A stretch of 16,552 bases of DNA from Roseburia sp. CAG:309 (GTDB lineage Bacteria; Bacillota; Clostridia; Lachnospirales; Lachnospiraceae). Under the pieces are notes generated by a model. That model ran no database searches, was not told the origin of the DNA, and saw only the letters and a program-made list of their open reading frames with translations. Shown here piece after piece: positions 1 through 8,261 of the stretch. Both the position numbers and the translations under genes were made by a program. The stretch lies in contig FR894056.1 in the NCBI GenBank assembly GCA_000434115.1, positions 20,914 to 37,465 on the forward strand. Reading direction: 5' to 3'. How positions within the stretch are numbered: position 1 is the first letter of the stretch; each line of letters starts with the position of its first letter.

Positions 1-608
1 CGGGTAATCGACGTATTTTCTGATTTCTTCGTGATTTTATCGATTTCATCGATATAAATAATCCCATGTTCCGCACGTGCAATATCGTAATCTGCTGCCT
101 GAATGATCTTCAGCAGAATATTTTCCACATCCTCGCCGACATAACCGGCTTCTGTCAAAGTGGTCGCATCTGCGATCGCAAATGGTACATTCAGGATCTT
201 TGCCAGTGTCTGGGCAAGATAGGTCTTTCCGGATCCGGTTGGTCCAATCATGAGAATGTTGCTCTTCTGCAACTCCACATCCATATCTGCCTGCGACATT
301 ACTCGTTTATAATGATTGTAAACGGCTACAGACAAGGCTTTTTTAGCTTCTTCCTGACCGATTACATATTCGTCCAAAAATTCTTTGATTTCTTTTGGTT
401 TTAAAAGATTGATCTCAACTTCCTCCGTGTCGCGGTCATCGTACAGATCTTGCAATTCATCTTCCAGAATCTCATCACAAAGACTGATGCACTCATCGCA
501 GATAAATACATCATTCGGTCCTGCGATCAGTTTACGAACCTGCTTTTCCGTTTTTCCGCAAAAGGAACAACGAAGTTTTGTTGTATTATCATTACTTTTG
601 CCTGCCAT
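1..608 (-). CDS. clpX: ClpX, ATP-dependent Clp protease ATP-binding subunit (3' end outside window)
   Basis: AAA+ unfoldase that recognises tagged substrates in the cytoplasm and feeds them into the ClpP chamber. Only the first 202 codons are inside the window. The start ATG (608-606) follows a GGAGG site at 613-617. The N-terminal zinc-binding domain is visible as four cysteines in two pairs (C14/C17 in CSFC and C37/C40 in CDEC). The AAA+ domain starts near residue 70. Walker A (GPTGSGKT) is near residues 122-129 and Walker B (IIYIDEID) near 181-188. The sensor, pore-loop and C-terminal parts are cut off. The gene follows clpP on the same strand with a 77-nt gap that holds a hairpin. The order tig-clpP-clpX is the usual Firmicute arrangement, so co-expression with clpP is likely. 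Identification is firm. Confidence 0.97.
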   Translation of the reverse strand, partial: MAGKSNDNTTKLRCSFCGKTEKQVRKLIAGPNDVFICDECISLCDEILEDELQDLYDDRDTEEVEINLLKPKEIKEFLDEYVIGQEEAKKALSVAVYNHYKRVMSQADMDVELQKSNILMIGPTGSGKTYLAQTLAKILNVPFAIADATTLTEAGYVGEDVENILLKIIQAADYDIARAEHGIIYIDEIDKITKKSENTSIT

Positions 609-638
609 GCTTTCCTCCATTCAAAACATGCGAAAAGC

Positions 639-675
639 ATATGGTGCCGCTTTACCATTGGCAGTGGCACCATAT
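639..675 (-). other. Hairpin in the clpP-clpX intergenic gap
   Basis: Bases 639-650 pair with 664-675 to give a 12-bp stem (one G-T pair) closed by a 13-nt loop. It sits between the clpP stop (686) and the clpX ribosome site (613-617). In the direction of transcription the tail is GCTTTTCGC, too weak for a confident intrinsic terminator. A partial terminator, an RNA processing site or an mRNA-stabilising element are all possible. Confidence 0.5.
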
Positions 676-685
676 CCATTTGCTA

Positions 686-1279
686 TTATTTCGATTCATG
701 ATTTGTGATAACACGGTCAATCAAACCATATGCCTGCGCTTCCTGTGCTGACATAAAGTTATCACGCTCTGTATCTTCTGTGATTTTTTCTACCGGCTGA
801 CCGGTGTTTGCTGCCAATATCTCATTTAACTTTTTCTTCGTTTTCAGGATATTTTCTGCAACAATCTGAATTTCCGTCGCCTGACCTTTGGCACCGCCGG
901 ATGGCTGGTGAATCATAATTTCCGAATTTGGAAGTGCCAGACGCTTTCCTTTAGCACCACTGGAAAGCAAAAATGCTCCCATGCTGGCTGCCAGTCCCAT
1001 GCAGATGGTCGATACATCACATTTTACATAATTCATGGTATCGTAAATTGCCATACCGGCAGTCACGGATCCTCCCGGACTGTTGATGTATAAGTTGATA
1101 TCTTTATTTGGGTCTTCTGACTCCAAAAATAACATCTGTGCTACTACAAGACTTGCTGTCGTATCATTCACTTCATCTCCCAAAAAGATGATTCTTTCAC
1201 GGAGAAGACGGGAATAAATATCGTAAGAGCGTTCTCCGCCACGACTGGTCTGCTCAATGACGTAAGGTACTAATGCCAT
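686..1279 (-). CDS. clpP: ClpP, ATP-dependent Clp protease proteolytic subunit
   Basis: Serine peptidase (family S14) that forms the two-ring tetradecameric chamber and degrades proteins delivered by ClpX or other Clp ATPases. The 197-residue length is normal. The catalytic triad is complete: S99 in GLAASMGAF, H124 in MIHQPSGG and D173 in TERDNFMSA. The oxyanion region INSPGGSV is at residues 65-72. The N-terminus MALVPYVIEQT is the form expected with a short, self-processed propeptide. The start is set by an AGGAGGG site just upstream (about 1285-1291). It lies 34 nt after tig and 77 nt before clpX, so it is probably part of a tig-clpP-clpX transcription unit. Confidence 0.98.
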   Translation of the reverse strand: MALVPYVIEQTSRGGERSYDIYSRLLRERIIFLGDEVNDTTASLVVAQMLFLESEDPNKDINLYINSPGGSVTAGMAIYDTMNYVKCDVSTICMGLAASMGAFLLSSGAKGKRLALPNSEIMIHQPSGGAKGQATEIQIVAENILKTKKKLNEILAANTGQPVEKITEDTERDNFMSAQEAQAYGLIDRVITNHESK

Positions 1280-1313
1280 ACCATTTCCCTCCTATCTGAA
1301 AATGCAAAATGTC

Positions 1314-2633
1314 TTATTCTGCTTTTTCTTCTTTCTCTTCTTTTGGCTCTACTTCTACAGACTCTTTTACGAGGAAGTCAACTGCTTTCTGTACAGCGAT
1401 ATCCTCAGAAATCTGTTTGTTCTCAGCATCGCCAAACATTTCTTTGATCTTATCTGCTTCCATGTTGTACATTTCAGCCATTTTTTCAATCTCTTTGTCA
1501 ATGTCTTTTGCTGTCGCTTTGATGCCTTCTGCTGCTGCAACGGCTTCCAGTACAAGACGTGTACGGATACGTGTCTCTGCTTCCGGACGCATCTGCTCCA
1601 TCATCATCTGTGGCTGCATACCTGTCATCTGGATGTACTGGTCAATGCTGAGTCCCTGCTGCTGAAGACGGGAAGCAAAATCATTGATCATCTGATTGAT
1701 CTGCTCGTCAACCATTGGTTTTGGAAGTTCAATCTTGGAGTTCTCTACTACCTGGCTGATGATCTTATCTTCTTTTTCTGCTTTTACCTGATTTTTTCTG
1801 CGCTCTGTCAATGTCTTCTTCACGCTTGCTTTGTATTCCTTCAATGTCTCGAATTCAGAAACTTCACTTGCGAATTCATCATCCAGCTTTGGAAGTTCTT
1901 TCATCTTGATGTCTTTGATCTCTACTTTGAAAAGTGCCGGTTTTCCTTTGAGTTCTTCTACATGATACGTCTCCGGAAATGTTACATTGACATCCACTTT
2001 ATCGCCTTTGTTTTTGCCGATCAGCTGATCTTCAAAAGTATCGATGAAGGAATGGCTTCCGATTGTAAGAGAATAATCGGTACCTTTTCCACCATCAAAT
2101 GGCTCGTCATCTACAAATCCCTCAAAGTCGATCACTGCAATATCATCTTTTTTGATTGCACGGTCTTCTACGTTTACTGTACGTGCATTCTGCTCCTGAA
2201 CCTTAGCAAGTTCCGCATTGACATCTGCTGCCATGATCTTAACTTCCTGTTTCTCTACTTCGATTCCTTTGTAATCGCCAAGTTCAACATCCGGTTTTAC
2301 AGCAACGGTAGCGGTAAATACGAAAGGTTCGCCATTTCCAATTTTTTCCACATCGATATCCGGGCGGGATACGATCTCAAGTCCGCTCTCTTTTGCTGCT
2401 TCTTCATAAGCATCCGGAATTGCAAAGTTTGCTGCATCCTCATAAAATACTTCCGGGCCATACATCTTTTCGATCATTTTACGTGGAGCTTTTCCTTTAC
2501 GGAATCCAGGAAGCGCGATCTTTGCTTTGTTCTTATTGTAAGATTTTACCATAGCCTCTTCAAATGCTTCCGGGCTTACCTCTATTGTAATTTTTGCCAT
2601 ACTGTTTTCAAGATTCTCTACTTTGTAACTCAT
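1314..2633 (-). CDS. tig: Trigger factor, ribosome-associated chaperone and prolyl isomerase
   Basis: First chaperone to meet nascent chains at the ribosome exit tunnel. The 439 residues fit the usual three-domain form. The N-terminal ribosome-binding domain carries the signature GFRKGKAPR at 43-51, with the F44-R45-K46 loop that contacts ribosomal protein uL23. The FKBP-type peptidyl-prolyl isomerase domain spans about 160-242. The helical C-terminal chaperone arms run from about 250 to 425 and end in a Glu/Lys-rich tail. The start at 2633 has a GGAGG site at 2644-2648, and an internal M12 is a worse choice. The gene precedes clpP and clpX, linking folding and degradation of new proteins. 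I see no convincing promoter in the 83-nt gap upstream. Confidence 0.97.
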   Translation of the reverse strand: MSYKVENLENSMAKITIEVSPEAFEEAMVKSYNKNKAKIALPGFRKGKAPRKMIEKMYGPEVFYEDAANFAIPDAYEEAAKESGLEIVSRPDIDVEKIGNGEPFVFTATVAVKPDVELGDYKGIEVEKQEVKIMAADVNAELAKVQEQNARTVNVEDRAIKKDDIAVIDFEGFVDDEPFDGGKGTDYSLTIGSHSFIDTFEDQLIGKNKGDKVDVNVTFPETYHVEELKGKPALFKVEIKDIKMKELPKLDDEFASEVSEFETLKEYKASVKKTLTERRKNQVKAEKEDKIISQVVENSKIELPKPMVDEQINQMINDFASRLQQQGLSIDQYIQMTGMQPQMMMEQMRPEAETRIRTRLVLEAVAAAEGIKATAKDIDKEIEKMAEMYNMEADKIKEMFGDAENKQISEDIAVQKAVDFLVKESVEVEPKEEKEEKAE

Positions 2634-2716
2634 TTTTCTTAATCCTCCAAATTTTTTAATTACTGCGGGAACTTTTGGTAGTATTCCCTGATTTTTCTAT
2701 TTCTAAACGCCTCGGA

Positions 2717-3859
2717 CTACCAGATACGGTAATTTCCACTCAATGCTAAAAGAGCAAACAGATACAGACAATTGTCATAGTATCTTCTCTCGCCGGTACG
2801 AAGCGGTGTGTTCCAGAATCTTTCTACACACTCTTTGGCATAAGGGCCGTCTGCGGCAAGAGATGCCTGTGCATTGGTTGCGATGATAGCTACCGGATGA
2901 AGAGCAGGCTGGTCGATGACGGTTCCGTCAATCTCATACACCTTAAAGTCTTCTCCACGATGTGTCTCCATAAAGAATTTCTGTACTTTGTTATTGTTTT
3001 CCACATTCCATTCATCTGCGGCAAACCACTCATAATCCAGACCAATGTTTGCGATAACACGGTAAGAATCACTGTAGTACCAGTCATGGCGTCCGCCAAA
3101 GACATCCTGCTCTTTTTCATATGGAGTACCATCATAATAAGCATATTCTGCTGCCAGTCCGGTTTCCGGATGACATGCTTTTTTCAGATATTCACGGCTT
3201 GCTTTTGCTGCCTTTTTCCAGAACTCTCTGTCTTCTTCATTGGCCCATTCTCCGAACAGTTCATAAAAATGTGCACAATGATAAGACGGATCGCTGAATT
3301 TTCTGCTTGGGATAAAACGGATCAGATAATTTTCCGGCTCCATGATCGGATCTCCCGGTTCTTTCTCTCCGTTATGTATACAGGCACTCAGGATATTTTT
3401 TGCTTCCTGGGAATAATTGAAAATCCCTTCGCCGTCTCCCCAGCGGTGGGAAGCAAAGAACAATGACATTGCGAAAAATTCCTCGCCGTCCGGTGCCGGA
3501 CCGTAGTCATTTTTCTCTCCCGTTGTCTTACAGGACCAGGCGAAATATCCTTTGTTATAGCCATCTTCCATGTACATATATGTTCTCGCCCATTTCCATA
3601 CGCGGTCAAATTCTTCTTTCATATTCATCTGAACGCACATCATCATGGCATATGACATTCCTTCTGTACGGGCATCAAAATTCCCCGTATCCTCGAAATA
3701 TCCCATATCATCTCCGGCTTCAAAATAAAATTTCTCGCCAACCGGTCCGTAAAACACCGTGTGGAATGCGTCTTTTAATTTTTTGTCGATCTCTTCCTGA
3801 GAATGACCGCACTCCGCAAATACATTACGATACTGTTTTGTGTAATAAGCACCTTTCAT
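2717..3859 (-). CDS. GH8 reducing-end xylose-releasing exo-oligoxylanase (Rex type)
   Basis: Glycoside hydrolase family 8 enzyme expected to remove xylose from the reducing end of xylo-oligosaccharides in the cytoplasm. There is no signal peptide, so substrates must be imported. Its 380 residues match the Rex size. From memory of the Bacillus halodurans Rex protein, the conserved landmarks line up: general acid E66 in DARTEGMSY, the PAPDGEEFF segment at 121-129, general base D264 in YYSDSYRV, and H321 in ALHPVAIIA. H321 corresponds to the histidine implicated in reducing-end specificity. The C-terminus (YYDNCLYLFALLALSGN) is also characteristic. It starts 24 nt after glmM with a modest AAAGGA site, so it may be read through from glmM. 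No sugar transporter or regulator is next to it. Substrate preference is family knowledge, not shown here. Confidence 0.92.
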   Translation of the reverse strand: MKGAYYTKQYRNVFAECGHSQEEIDKKLKDAFHTVFYGPVGEKFYFEAGDDMGYFEDTGNFDARTEGMSYAMMMCVQMNMKEEFDRVWKWARTYMYMEDGYNKGYFAWSCKTTGEKNDYGPAPDGEEFFAMSLFFASHRWGDGEGIFNYSQEAKNILSACIHNGEKEPGDPIMEPENYLIRFIPSRKFSDPSYHCAHFYELFGEWANEEDREFWKKAAKASREYLKKACHPETGLAAEYAYYDGTPYEKEQDVFGGRHDWYYSDSYRVIANIGLDYEWFAADEWNVENNNKVQKFFMETHRGEDFKVYEIDGTVIDQPALHPVAIIATNAQASLAADGPYAKECVERFWNTPLRTGERRYYDNCLYLFALLALSGNYRIW

Positions 3860-3883
3860 TCTTTTGATTCCTTTCTATCTCTT

Positions 3884-5233
3884 TCAGTTTTTATCCTCAT
3901 GCCCTTTGGCACGTAAAACTTGAATTATCTTATCCACATTTTCCCTGCATATTTCATCCGTCGCGGCTTCTACCATAACACGAATCAGCGGCTCTGTACC
4001 ACTTTCACGCAGGAGCAGTCTTCCCTCGTCTCCGAGTGCTTCTGCTACTTCTTTTTCCGCCGCTTTCACATCTTCATCTTCTCTTGCCGCCAGTTTATCT
4101 TTGACACGCATATTGACAAGCAGCTGCGGATATATCTTTAAATCCTTTGTCAGTGCTGACAAAGAACTGTCTTTCGAAAGCATTGCTTCCATGATCATCA
4201 AGGAAGTCAAAATACCGTCTCCGGTCACGGCATGTTCCATAAATATAATATGCCCAGACTGTTCTCCACCGAGAACGTATCCATGTTCCATCATATTGGC
4301 GCATACATATTTATCCCCTACCGCCGTCTGCTGATAGGAAATACCGGCTCGGTCAAAGGCTTTATACAGTCCCATATTGGACATCACGGTCGTAACAACC
4401 ATATTGTCTTTCAGCTTGCCTTTTTCCTTTAAATCCATTCCACACAGATACATAATGTGGTCTCCGGTCACAACCTCTCCGTTCTCATCTACGGCAAGGC
4501 ACCGGTCCGCATCGCCATCGTAAGCAAAGCCCACATCTGCGCCCGTATCCTTTACCAGTTTTTGTAATTTCTCAATATGTGTGGAACCGCATTCTTTATT
4601 AATATTCATACCATCGGGTTTATCTCCCGTCGTATGCACGATTGCACCCAGTCTTCGGAATATCTCTGCTGCAATACCGGAAGCCGATCCATTGGACATG
4701 TCAAGCGCTACCGTCTTACCATTGTAACTGTGCTTTGCCAGATTCTCCAGATACATTTTGTAAATCTTTTTTCCTTCCTGATAATCAAAGCATCGTCCCA
4801 GTTTCTCACCGGTCGCATACGGGATCTCGGGAATCTCTCCATCGATGTATTTTTCCATCTCGATTTCGACTTCTTCTTCCAGTTTATGACCCGTGCCATT
4901 GATGACCTTAATCCCATTATCGGTATATGGATTGTGGCTCGCAGTGATCATAATACCCAGATCAAATTTCTGCTGACGGATCAGATACGAAATACTCGGT
5001 GTCGTCGTAACATGTATCTCATAGACATCGGCTCCGCTTGCTGTCAAGCCCGCTGCCAGTGCCGTCTCATACATATATCCGGACAATCTTGTATCTTTTC
5101 CTACAAGAACCCGTACTCTATGATCTTCATTCTGATAATAGTGTCCCAAAAAACGTCCAATCTTAAAAGCATGTTCTGCCGTCAGCGTGACATTTGCCTC
5201 GCCACGGAAGCCATCGGTACCAAAATACTTCAT
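3884..5233 (-). CDS. glmM: Phosphoglucosamine mutase
   Basis: Interconverts glucosamine-6-phosphate and glucosamine-1-phosphate, the step that commits hexosamine to UDP-GlcNAc and peptidoglycan. The start is placed at 5233 (MKYFGTDGFRG), 51 nt inside the longest open frame, because a GGGGAAG ribosome site lies just before it and the family begins here. The protein is 449 residues. The phosphoserine loop is TASHNP with S99. The metal-binding loop is DGDADR with D239, D241 and D243. The phosphate-binding loop RESGTEPLIRV is near the C-terminus. A consensus-like promoter lies upstream (5297-5325). The next gene is the GH8 enzyme, 24 nt away. Confidence 0.97.
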   Translation of the reverse strand: MKYFGTDGFRGEANVTLTAEHAFKIGRFLGHYYQNEDHRVRVLVGKDTRLSGYMYETALAAGLTASGADVYEIHVTTTPSISYLIRQQKFDLGIMITASHNPYTDNGIKVINGTGHKLEEEVEIEMEKYIDGEIPEIPYATGEKLGRCFDYQEGKKIYKMYLENLAKHSYNGKTVALDMSNGSASGIAAEIFRRLGAIVHTTGDKPDGMNINKECGSTHIEKLQKLVKDTGADVGFAYDGDADRCLAVDENGEVVTGDHIMYLCGMDLKEKGKLKDNMVVTTVMSNMGLYKAFDRAGISYQQTAVGDKYVCANMMEHGYVLGGEQSGHIIFMEHAVTGDGILTSLMIMEAMLSKDSSLSALTKDLKIYPQLLVNMRVKDKLAAREDEDVKAAEKEVAEALGDEGRLLLRESGTEPLIRVMVEAATDEICRENVDKIIQVLRAKGHEDKN

Positions 5234-5296
5234 GACGCTTCCCCTTTCACATCTTTTCCAGGCGCAAAAGCCCCTTGGAAACAAGTTATCTAATAT

Positions 5297-5325
5297 ATAC
5301 TATCATAAGAAAACAATTTATTCAA
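5297..5325 (-). promoter_or_regulatory. Predicted sigma-A promoter of glmM
   Basis: On the minus strand TTGAAT (5325-5320) and TAGTAT (5302-5297) are separated by 17 bp. The -10 end is 63 nt from the glmM start. The -35 box abuts the large inverted repeat at 5330-5449. Confidence 0.6.
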
Positions 5326-5329
5326 GTGA

Positions 5330-5449
5330 TTTTTTCATGTTTGTTGCAGCCTGTATCGACAATTTTTTTCTATTCTATAATTCACCGAAAATATTTGCGG
5401 TGAATTACAAGATAAAAAATGATGCAAAGCTGCGACAAACATGAAAAAA
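5330..5449. repeat. 120-nt nested inverted repeat between mnmA and glmM
   Basis: Outer arms 5330-5350 and 5429-5449 pair over 21 bp with a single G-T. The 78-nt interior holds a second 10-bp hairpin (5378-5387 with 5398-5407, 10-nt loop). The outer ends are a T run and an A run that pair with each other, so on neither strand does the structure leave the free U tail of an intrinsic terminator. It begins 10 nt after the mnmA stop and ends 4 nt before the glmM -35 box. It could be a palindromic regulatory or insulating element, a structured RNA, or a small miniature-element remnant. No target duplication is visible at its edges. Confidence 0.7.
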
Positions 5450-5459
5450 AGCATAAAAC

Positions 5460-6533
5460 TTAAAGGATGGTGCCGCCGCCCATCACGTATTCGCCGTCGT
5501 AAAAGACAAGTGCCTGTCCCGGAGTGGCTGCGCGCTGCGGTTTGTCAAAGACCGCCTCGACCGTATCTTCGTCGATTTTCCGGAGGGTACACATATCTCC
5601 GCGGTGGTTGTAACGAATTTTTGCCAGCGCACGCACCTCGCCGTCGATGTCCTCTACCGACATAAAATTCAGATGGTTTGCCCGGATCGTTGTTGTAAAA
5701 ATATCCTCATTTTCGCCAATCACCACTTCGTTGGTCTCCGGCCGGATCTCACAGACAAACACCGGATGTCCCATCGCCAGACCAAGTCCTTTCCGCTGTC
5801 CGATCGTATAATGCGTGATGCCCTTATGCGTTCCCAGCACATTTCCGTGTATGTCCACAAAATTTCCTGTTGGGATATCAACGCCGGTTTCCTTCTCGAT
5901 AAAGGAAGCATAATCGTTGTCCGAGACAAAGCAGATTTCCTGGCTGTCCGGTTTGTGTGCTACCGGAAGTCCTGCCTCTTCTGCCATTTTTCTCACATTT
6001 TCTTTTTCATATTCGCCAACCGGCATTAACGTATGCGACAACTGATCCTGCGTCAGATTATACAAGGCGTATGTCTGATCCTTTGCTGCTGTCACCGATT
6101 TTTTCAACGCATATCTTCCATTTGAAAGTTTATCGATTCTGGCATAATGTCCTGTCGCGATGTAATCCGCTCCGATCTCCAGGCTTCTCTGTAACAGCGA
6201 TTCCCACTTCACATAGCGGTTGCAGGCGATACACGGATTGGGTGTGCGTCCATGCAGATATTCATCTACAAAATAATCGATTACATTTTTCTGAAATTCC
6301 TGACGAAAGTTCATCACATAGTATCGTATTCCGAGGCGTTCCGCCACACGTCTTGCATCCTCCACCGCAGACAGTCCGCAGCATCCACCATTTTCTTCCA
6401 AGGTACAGACATCATCTTCCTGCCAGATCTGCATCGTAACACCGATGACCTCATATCCCTGTTGCTGCAAAAGATATGCCGCCACGGAAGAATCCACACC
6501 ACCGGACATTCCAACTACTACTTTTTTTGCCAT
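5460..6533 (-). CDS. mnmA: MnmA, tRNA 2-thiouridylase
   Basis: Thiolates C2 of the wobble uridine (U34) in tRNAs for Lys, Glu and Gln, using ATP and persulfide sulfur. The 357-residue length is usual. The PP-loop ATP site SGGVDSS is at residues 10-16. The two catalytic cysteines are C101 in TPNPCIAC and C201 in QEICFVSD. The tRNA-binding region (KDQTYALYNL) is at 151-160, followed by C-terminal beta-barrel domains. The start has an AGGGAGG site. A cysteine-rich N-terminal motif GGCCGLSAVEDA at 49-60 is common in Clostridial MnmA. No sulfurtransferase gene is adjacent, so the persulfide donor must be encoded elsewhere. The upstream gpmI terminator suggests an own promoter, but I could not identify it. 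Confidence 0.97.
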   Translation of the reverse strand: MAKKVVVGMSGGVDSSVAAYLLQQQGYEVIGVTMQIWQEDDVCTLEENGGCCGLSAVEDARRVAERLGIRYYVMNFRQEFQKNVIDYFVDEYLHGRTPNPCIACNRYVKWESLLQRSLEIGADYIATGHYARIDKLSNGRYALKKSVTAAKDQTYALYNLTQDQLSHTLMPVGEYEKENVRKMAEEAGLPVAHKPDSQEICFVSDNDYASFIEKETGVDIPTGNFVDIHGNVLGTHKGITHYTIGQRKGLGLAMGHPVFVCEIRPETNEVVIGENEDIFTTTIRANHLNFMSVEDIDGEVRALAKIRYNHRGDMCTLRKIDEDTVEAVFDKPQRAATPGQALVFYDGEYVMGGGTIL

Positions 6534-6560
6534 TGTTGCCTCCCTGTGTCATTCTAAATC

Positions 6561-6590
6561 AAGCCGGCGCTCACAGCGCTTACCGGGCTT
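6561..6590 (-). other. Hairpin in the mnmA 5' leader
   Basis: A 30-nt imperfect palindrome. The AAGCC/GGCTT outer arms and the GCGCT/AGCGC inner arms are separated by an internal loop. It lies between the gpmI terminator and the mnmA ribosome site, with no U run after it. It may be a leader structure or part of a composite terminator. Confidence 0.4.
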
Positions 6591-6597
6591 ATACTGC

Positions 6598-6657
6598 AAA
6601 AATCCCCGGTTTCGGCTGGTGGCAGCATGGTGCCATCCCATCCTCCGAAACCGGGGA
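6598..6657 (-). terminator. Intrinsic terminator of gpmI
   Basis: Bases 6603-6615 pair with 6645-6657 in a perfect 13-bp GC-rich stem. The loop holds a second small hairpin (6620-6624 with 6631-6635). In the minus direction the stem is followed at once by TTTTT (6602-6598). It starts 15 nt after the gpmI stop codon. Confidence 0.88.
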
Positions 6658-6671
6658 CCTCATATTTTCAC

Positions 6672-8201
6672 TTATTTACGAACCAATAAGGATTTTCCGG
6701 TCATTTCTGCCGGCTGCTCCATTCCCATCATTTCAATCAGAGTCGGAACGATGTCTGCCAGACAGCCGCCCTCACGCAATGTATAATTTTCATCATAATT
6801 ATAAATGATAAATGGTACCGGATTCGTTGTATGCGCCGTAAATGGCTCGCCATCTTCGTCAATCAGTTTTTCTGCATTTCCGTGGTCTGCACAGATAAAG
6901 AGCTGTCCATCCACTTCATCAATGGCTTTTACTGCGCGTCCTACACACTCATCTACCGCTTCGATTGCTTTGATCGCTGCCTCAATGATTCCGGTGTGGC
7001 CTACCATATCCGGATTTGCAAAGTTGATGATGATAACATCGTACTTGTCGGATTTGATCGAATCTACGAGATTATCGCAGACTTCATAGGCACTCATTTC
7101 CGGCTTCAAGTCAAATGTCGCTACTTTTGGAGAGTTTACAAGGATACGATCTTCTCCTTCAAACTGTGTCTCTCTTCCTCCATTAAAGAAGAAAGTAACA
7201 TGTGCATATTTCTGTGTCTCTGCCAGGCGGAGCTGTGTTTTTCCATGTTTTGACAAATATTCACCAAATGTCATTTTCAATTCTTCCGGTGGAAAAGCAA
7301 CGAGTACATTTGGCATCTGTGCGTCGTACTGTGCCATACATACAAACGTAAGCGGGAAATATCCGTTTCTGCGTTCAAATCCCGTGAAATCAGGATCTAC
7401 AAATGCTCTGGTAAGCTGTCTTGCACGGTCCGGACGGAAGTTAAAGAAGATCACACTGTCATTTTCTTTGATCATTCCGTTTTTATCAACAACGGTTGGA
7501 AGCATAAACTCATCGGTCACGTCATTTGCATAAGAATCTTTGATTGCCTGTACCGGATCCGATGCCTCTACACCTTCTCCATACACGAGTGCAGCATAGG
7601 CTTTTTCCTCACGGTCCCACGCATTGTCACGATCCATTGCATAAAAACGGCCGGAGATTGTCGCTACGGTTCCAACACCGATTTCTTTCATCTTCGCTAC
7701 CGCTTCTTCCATATATTCCGCTGCCGATGATGGTGGCACATCACGTCCATCAAGATAAGCATGAACATATACTTTGTCAATTCCATTTTTCTTTGCCAGT
7801 TCAAGCAATCCATACAGATGCTCCATGTGGCTGTGTACACCACCCGGGGAAAGAAGTCCCATCAAATGAAGTGTGGAATCCTTCTTTTTACAATTTTCAA
7901 CTGCTTTTTTCAAAGCATCATTCTCAAAAAAGTCGCCATCTTGAATGGATTTACTGATTTTAACCAACATCTGGTATACGATACGTCCGGCACCCATATT
8001 GGTATGTCCTACTTCAGAGTTTCCCATCTGTCCTTCCGGAAGACCGACTGCCATACCACTTGCCTGTCCGAGTACAAATGGACATTCTGCCATAAGCTTG
8101 TCCATCACCGGTGTCTTTGCCTGTGCGATTGCATTTCCTTCTACTTTGTCACTCATTCCATAACCATCTAAGATCATCAATACCGTTGGTTTCTTGCTCA
8201 T
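6672..8201 (-). CDS. gpmI: 2,3-bisphosphoglycerate-independent phosphoglycerate mutase
   Basis: Glycolytic and gluconeogenic enzyme interconverting 3- and 2-phosphoglycerate through a phosphoserine and two Mn ions. The protein has 509 residues, the family norm. Metal and catalytic landmarks are present: D12 in LDGYG, the nucleophile S62 in GNSEVGHTNMGAGR, H123 in GGVHSH, DGRD at 151-154, the NFRPDRARQ segment, FANPDMVGHTG, and CADHGNAE toward the C-terminus. The start has an AAGGAG site about 11 nt upstream. A strong terminator follows the gene, so it ends a transcription unit. A hairpin that may terminate the preceding gene lies just upstream. In this lineage gpmI is often away from the gapA-pgk cluster, as here. 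Confidence 0.97.
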   Translation of the reverse strand: MSKKPTVLMILDGYGMSDKVEGNAIAQAKTPVMDKLMAECPFVLGQASGMAVGLPEGQMGNSEVGHTNMGAGRIVYQMLVKISKSIQDGDFFENDALKKAVENCKKKDSTLHLMGLLSPGGVHSHMEHLYGLLELAKKNGIDKVYVHAYLDGRDVPPSSAAEYMEEAVAKMKEIGVGTVATISGRFYAMDRDNAWDREEKAYAALVYGEGVEASDPVQAIKDSYANDVTDEFMLPTVVDKNGMIKENDSVIFFNFRPDRARQLTRAFVDPDFTGFERRNGYFPLTFVCMAQYDAQMPNVLVAFPPEELKMTFGEYLSKHGKTQLRLAETQKYAHVTFFFNGGRETQFEGEDRILVNSPKVATFDLKPEMSAYEVCDNLVDSIKSDKYDVIIINFANPDMVGHTGIIEAAIKAIEAVDECVGRAVKAIDEVDGQLFICADHGNAEKLIDEDGEPFTAHTTNPVPFIIYNYDENYTLREGGCLADIVPTLIEMMGMEQPAEMTGKSLLVRK

Positions 8202-8221
8202 TTTCTAAATTCTCCTTCTTT

Positions 8222-8261
8222 TAAAATCATTGACACCGGGAATTTTCCCGGGCTGCTGTCA
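8222..8261 (-). terminator. Possible terminator after the lytic transglycosylase gene
   Basis: Bases 8236-8242 pair with 8245-8251 (CCGGGAA/TTCCCGG), extended by TGACA/TGTCA outer arms across a bulge (8231-8235 with 8257-8261). The tail ATGATTTTAAAAG is only weakly U-rich. It overlaps the stop codon of the upstream gene and lies 20 nt before the gpmI ribosome site. It may attenuate rather than stop. Confidence 0.45.

Noticed and set aside
1302..2642. Long plus-strand open frame of 446 codons
   Set aside because: It is antisense to the trigger factor gene, with Cys/Phe-rich composition typical of a reverse-complement shadow. The minus-strand frame encodes an unmistakable trigger factor.
2634..2716. 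Promoter or terminator between the GH8 gene and tig
   Set aside because: A weak TTTAGA/AATACT pair with a 16-bp gap and a small GGGAA/TTCCC hairpin without a T tail exist, but neither is convincing.
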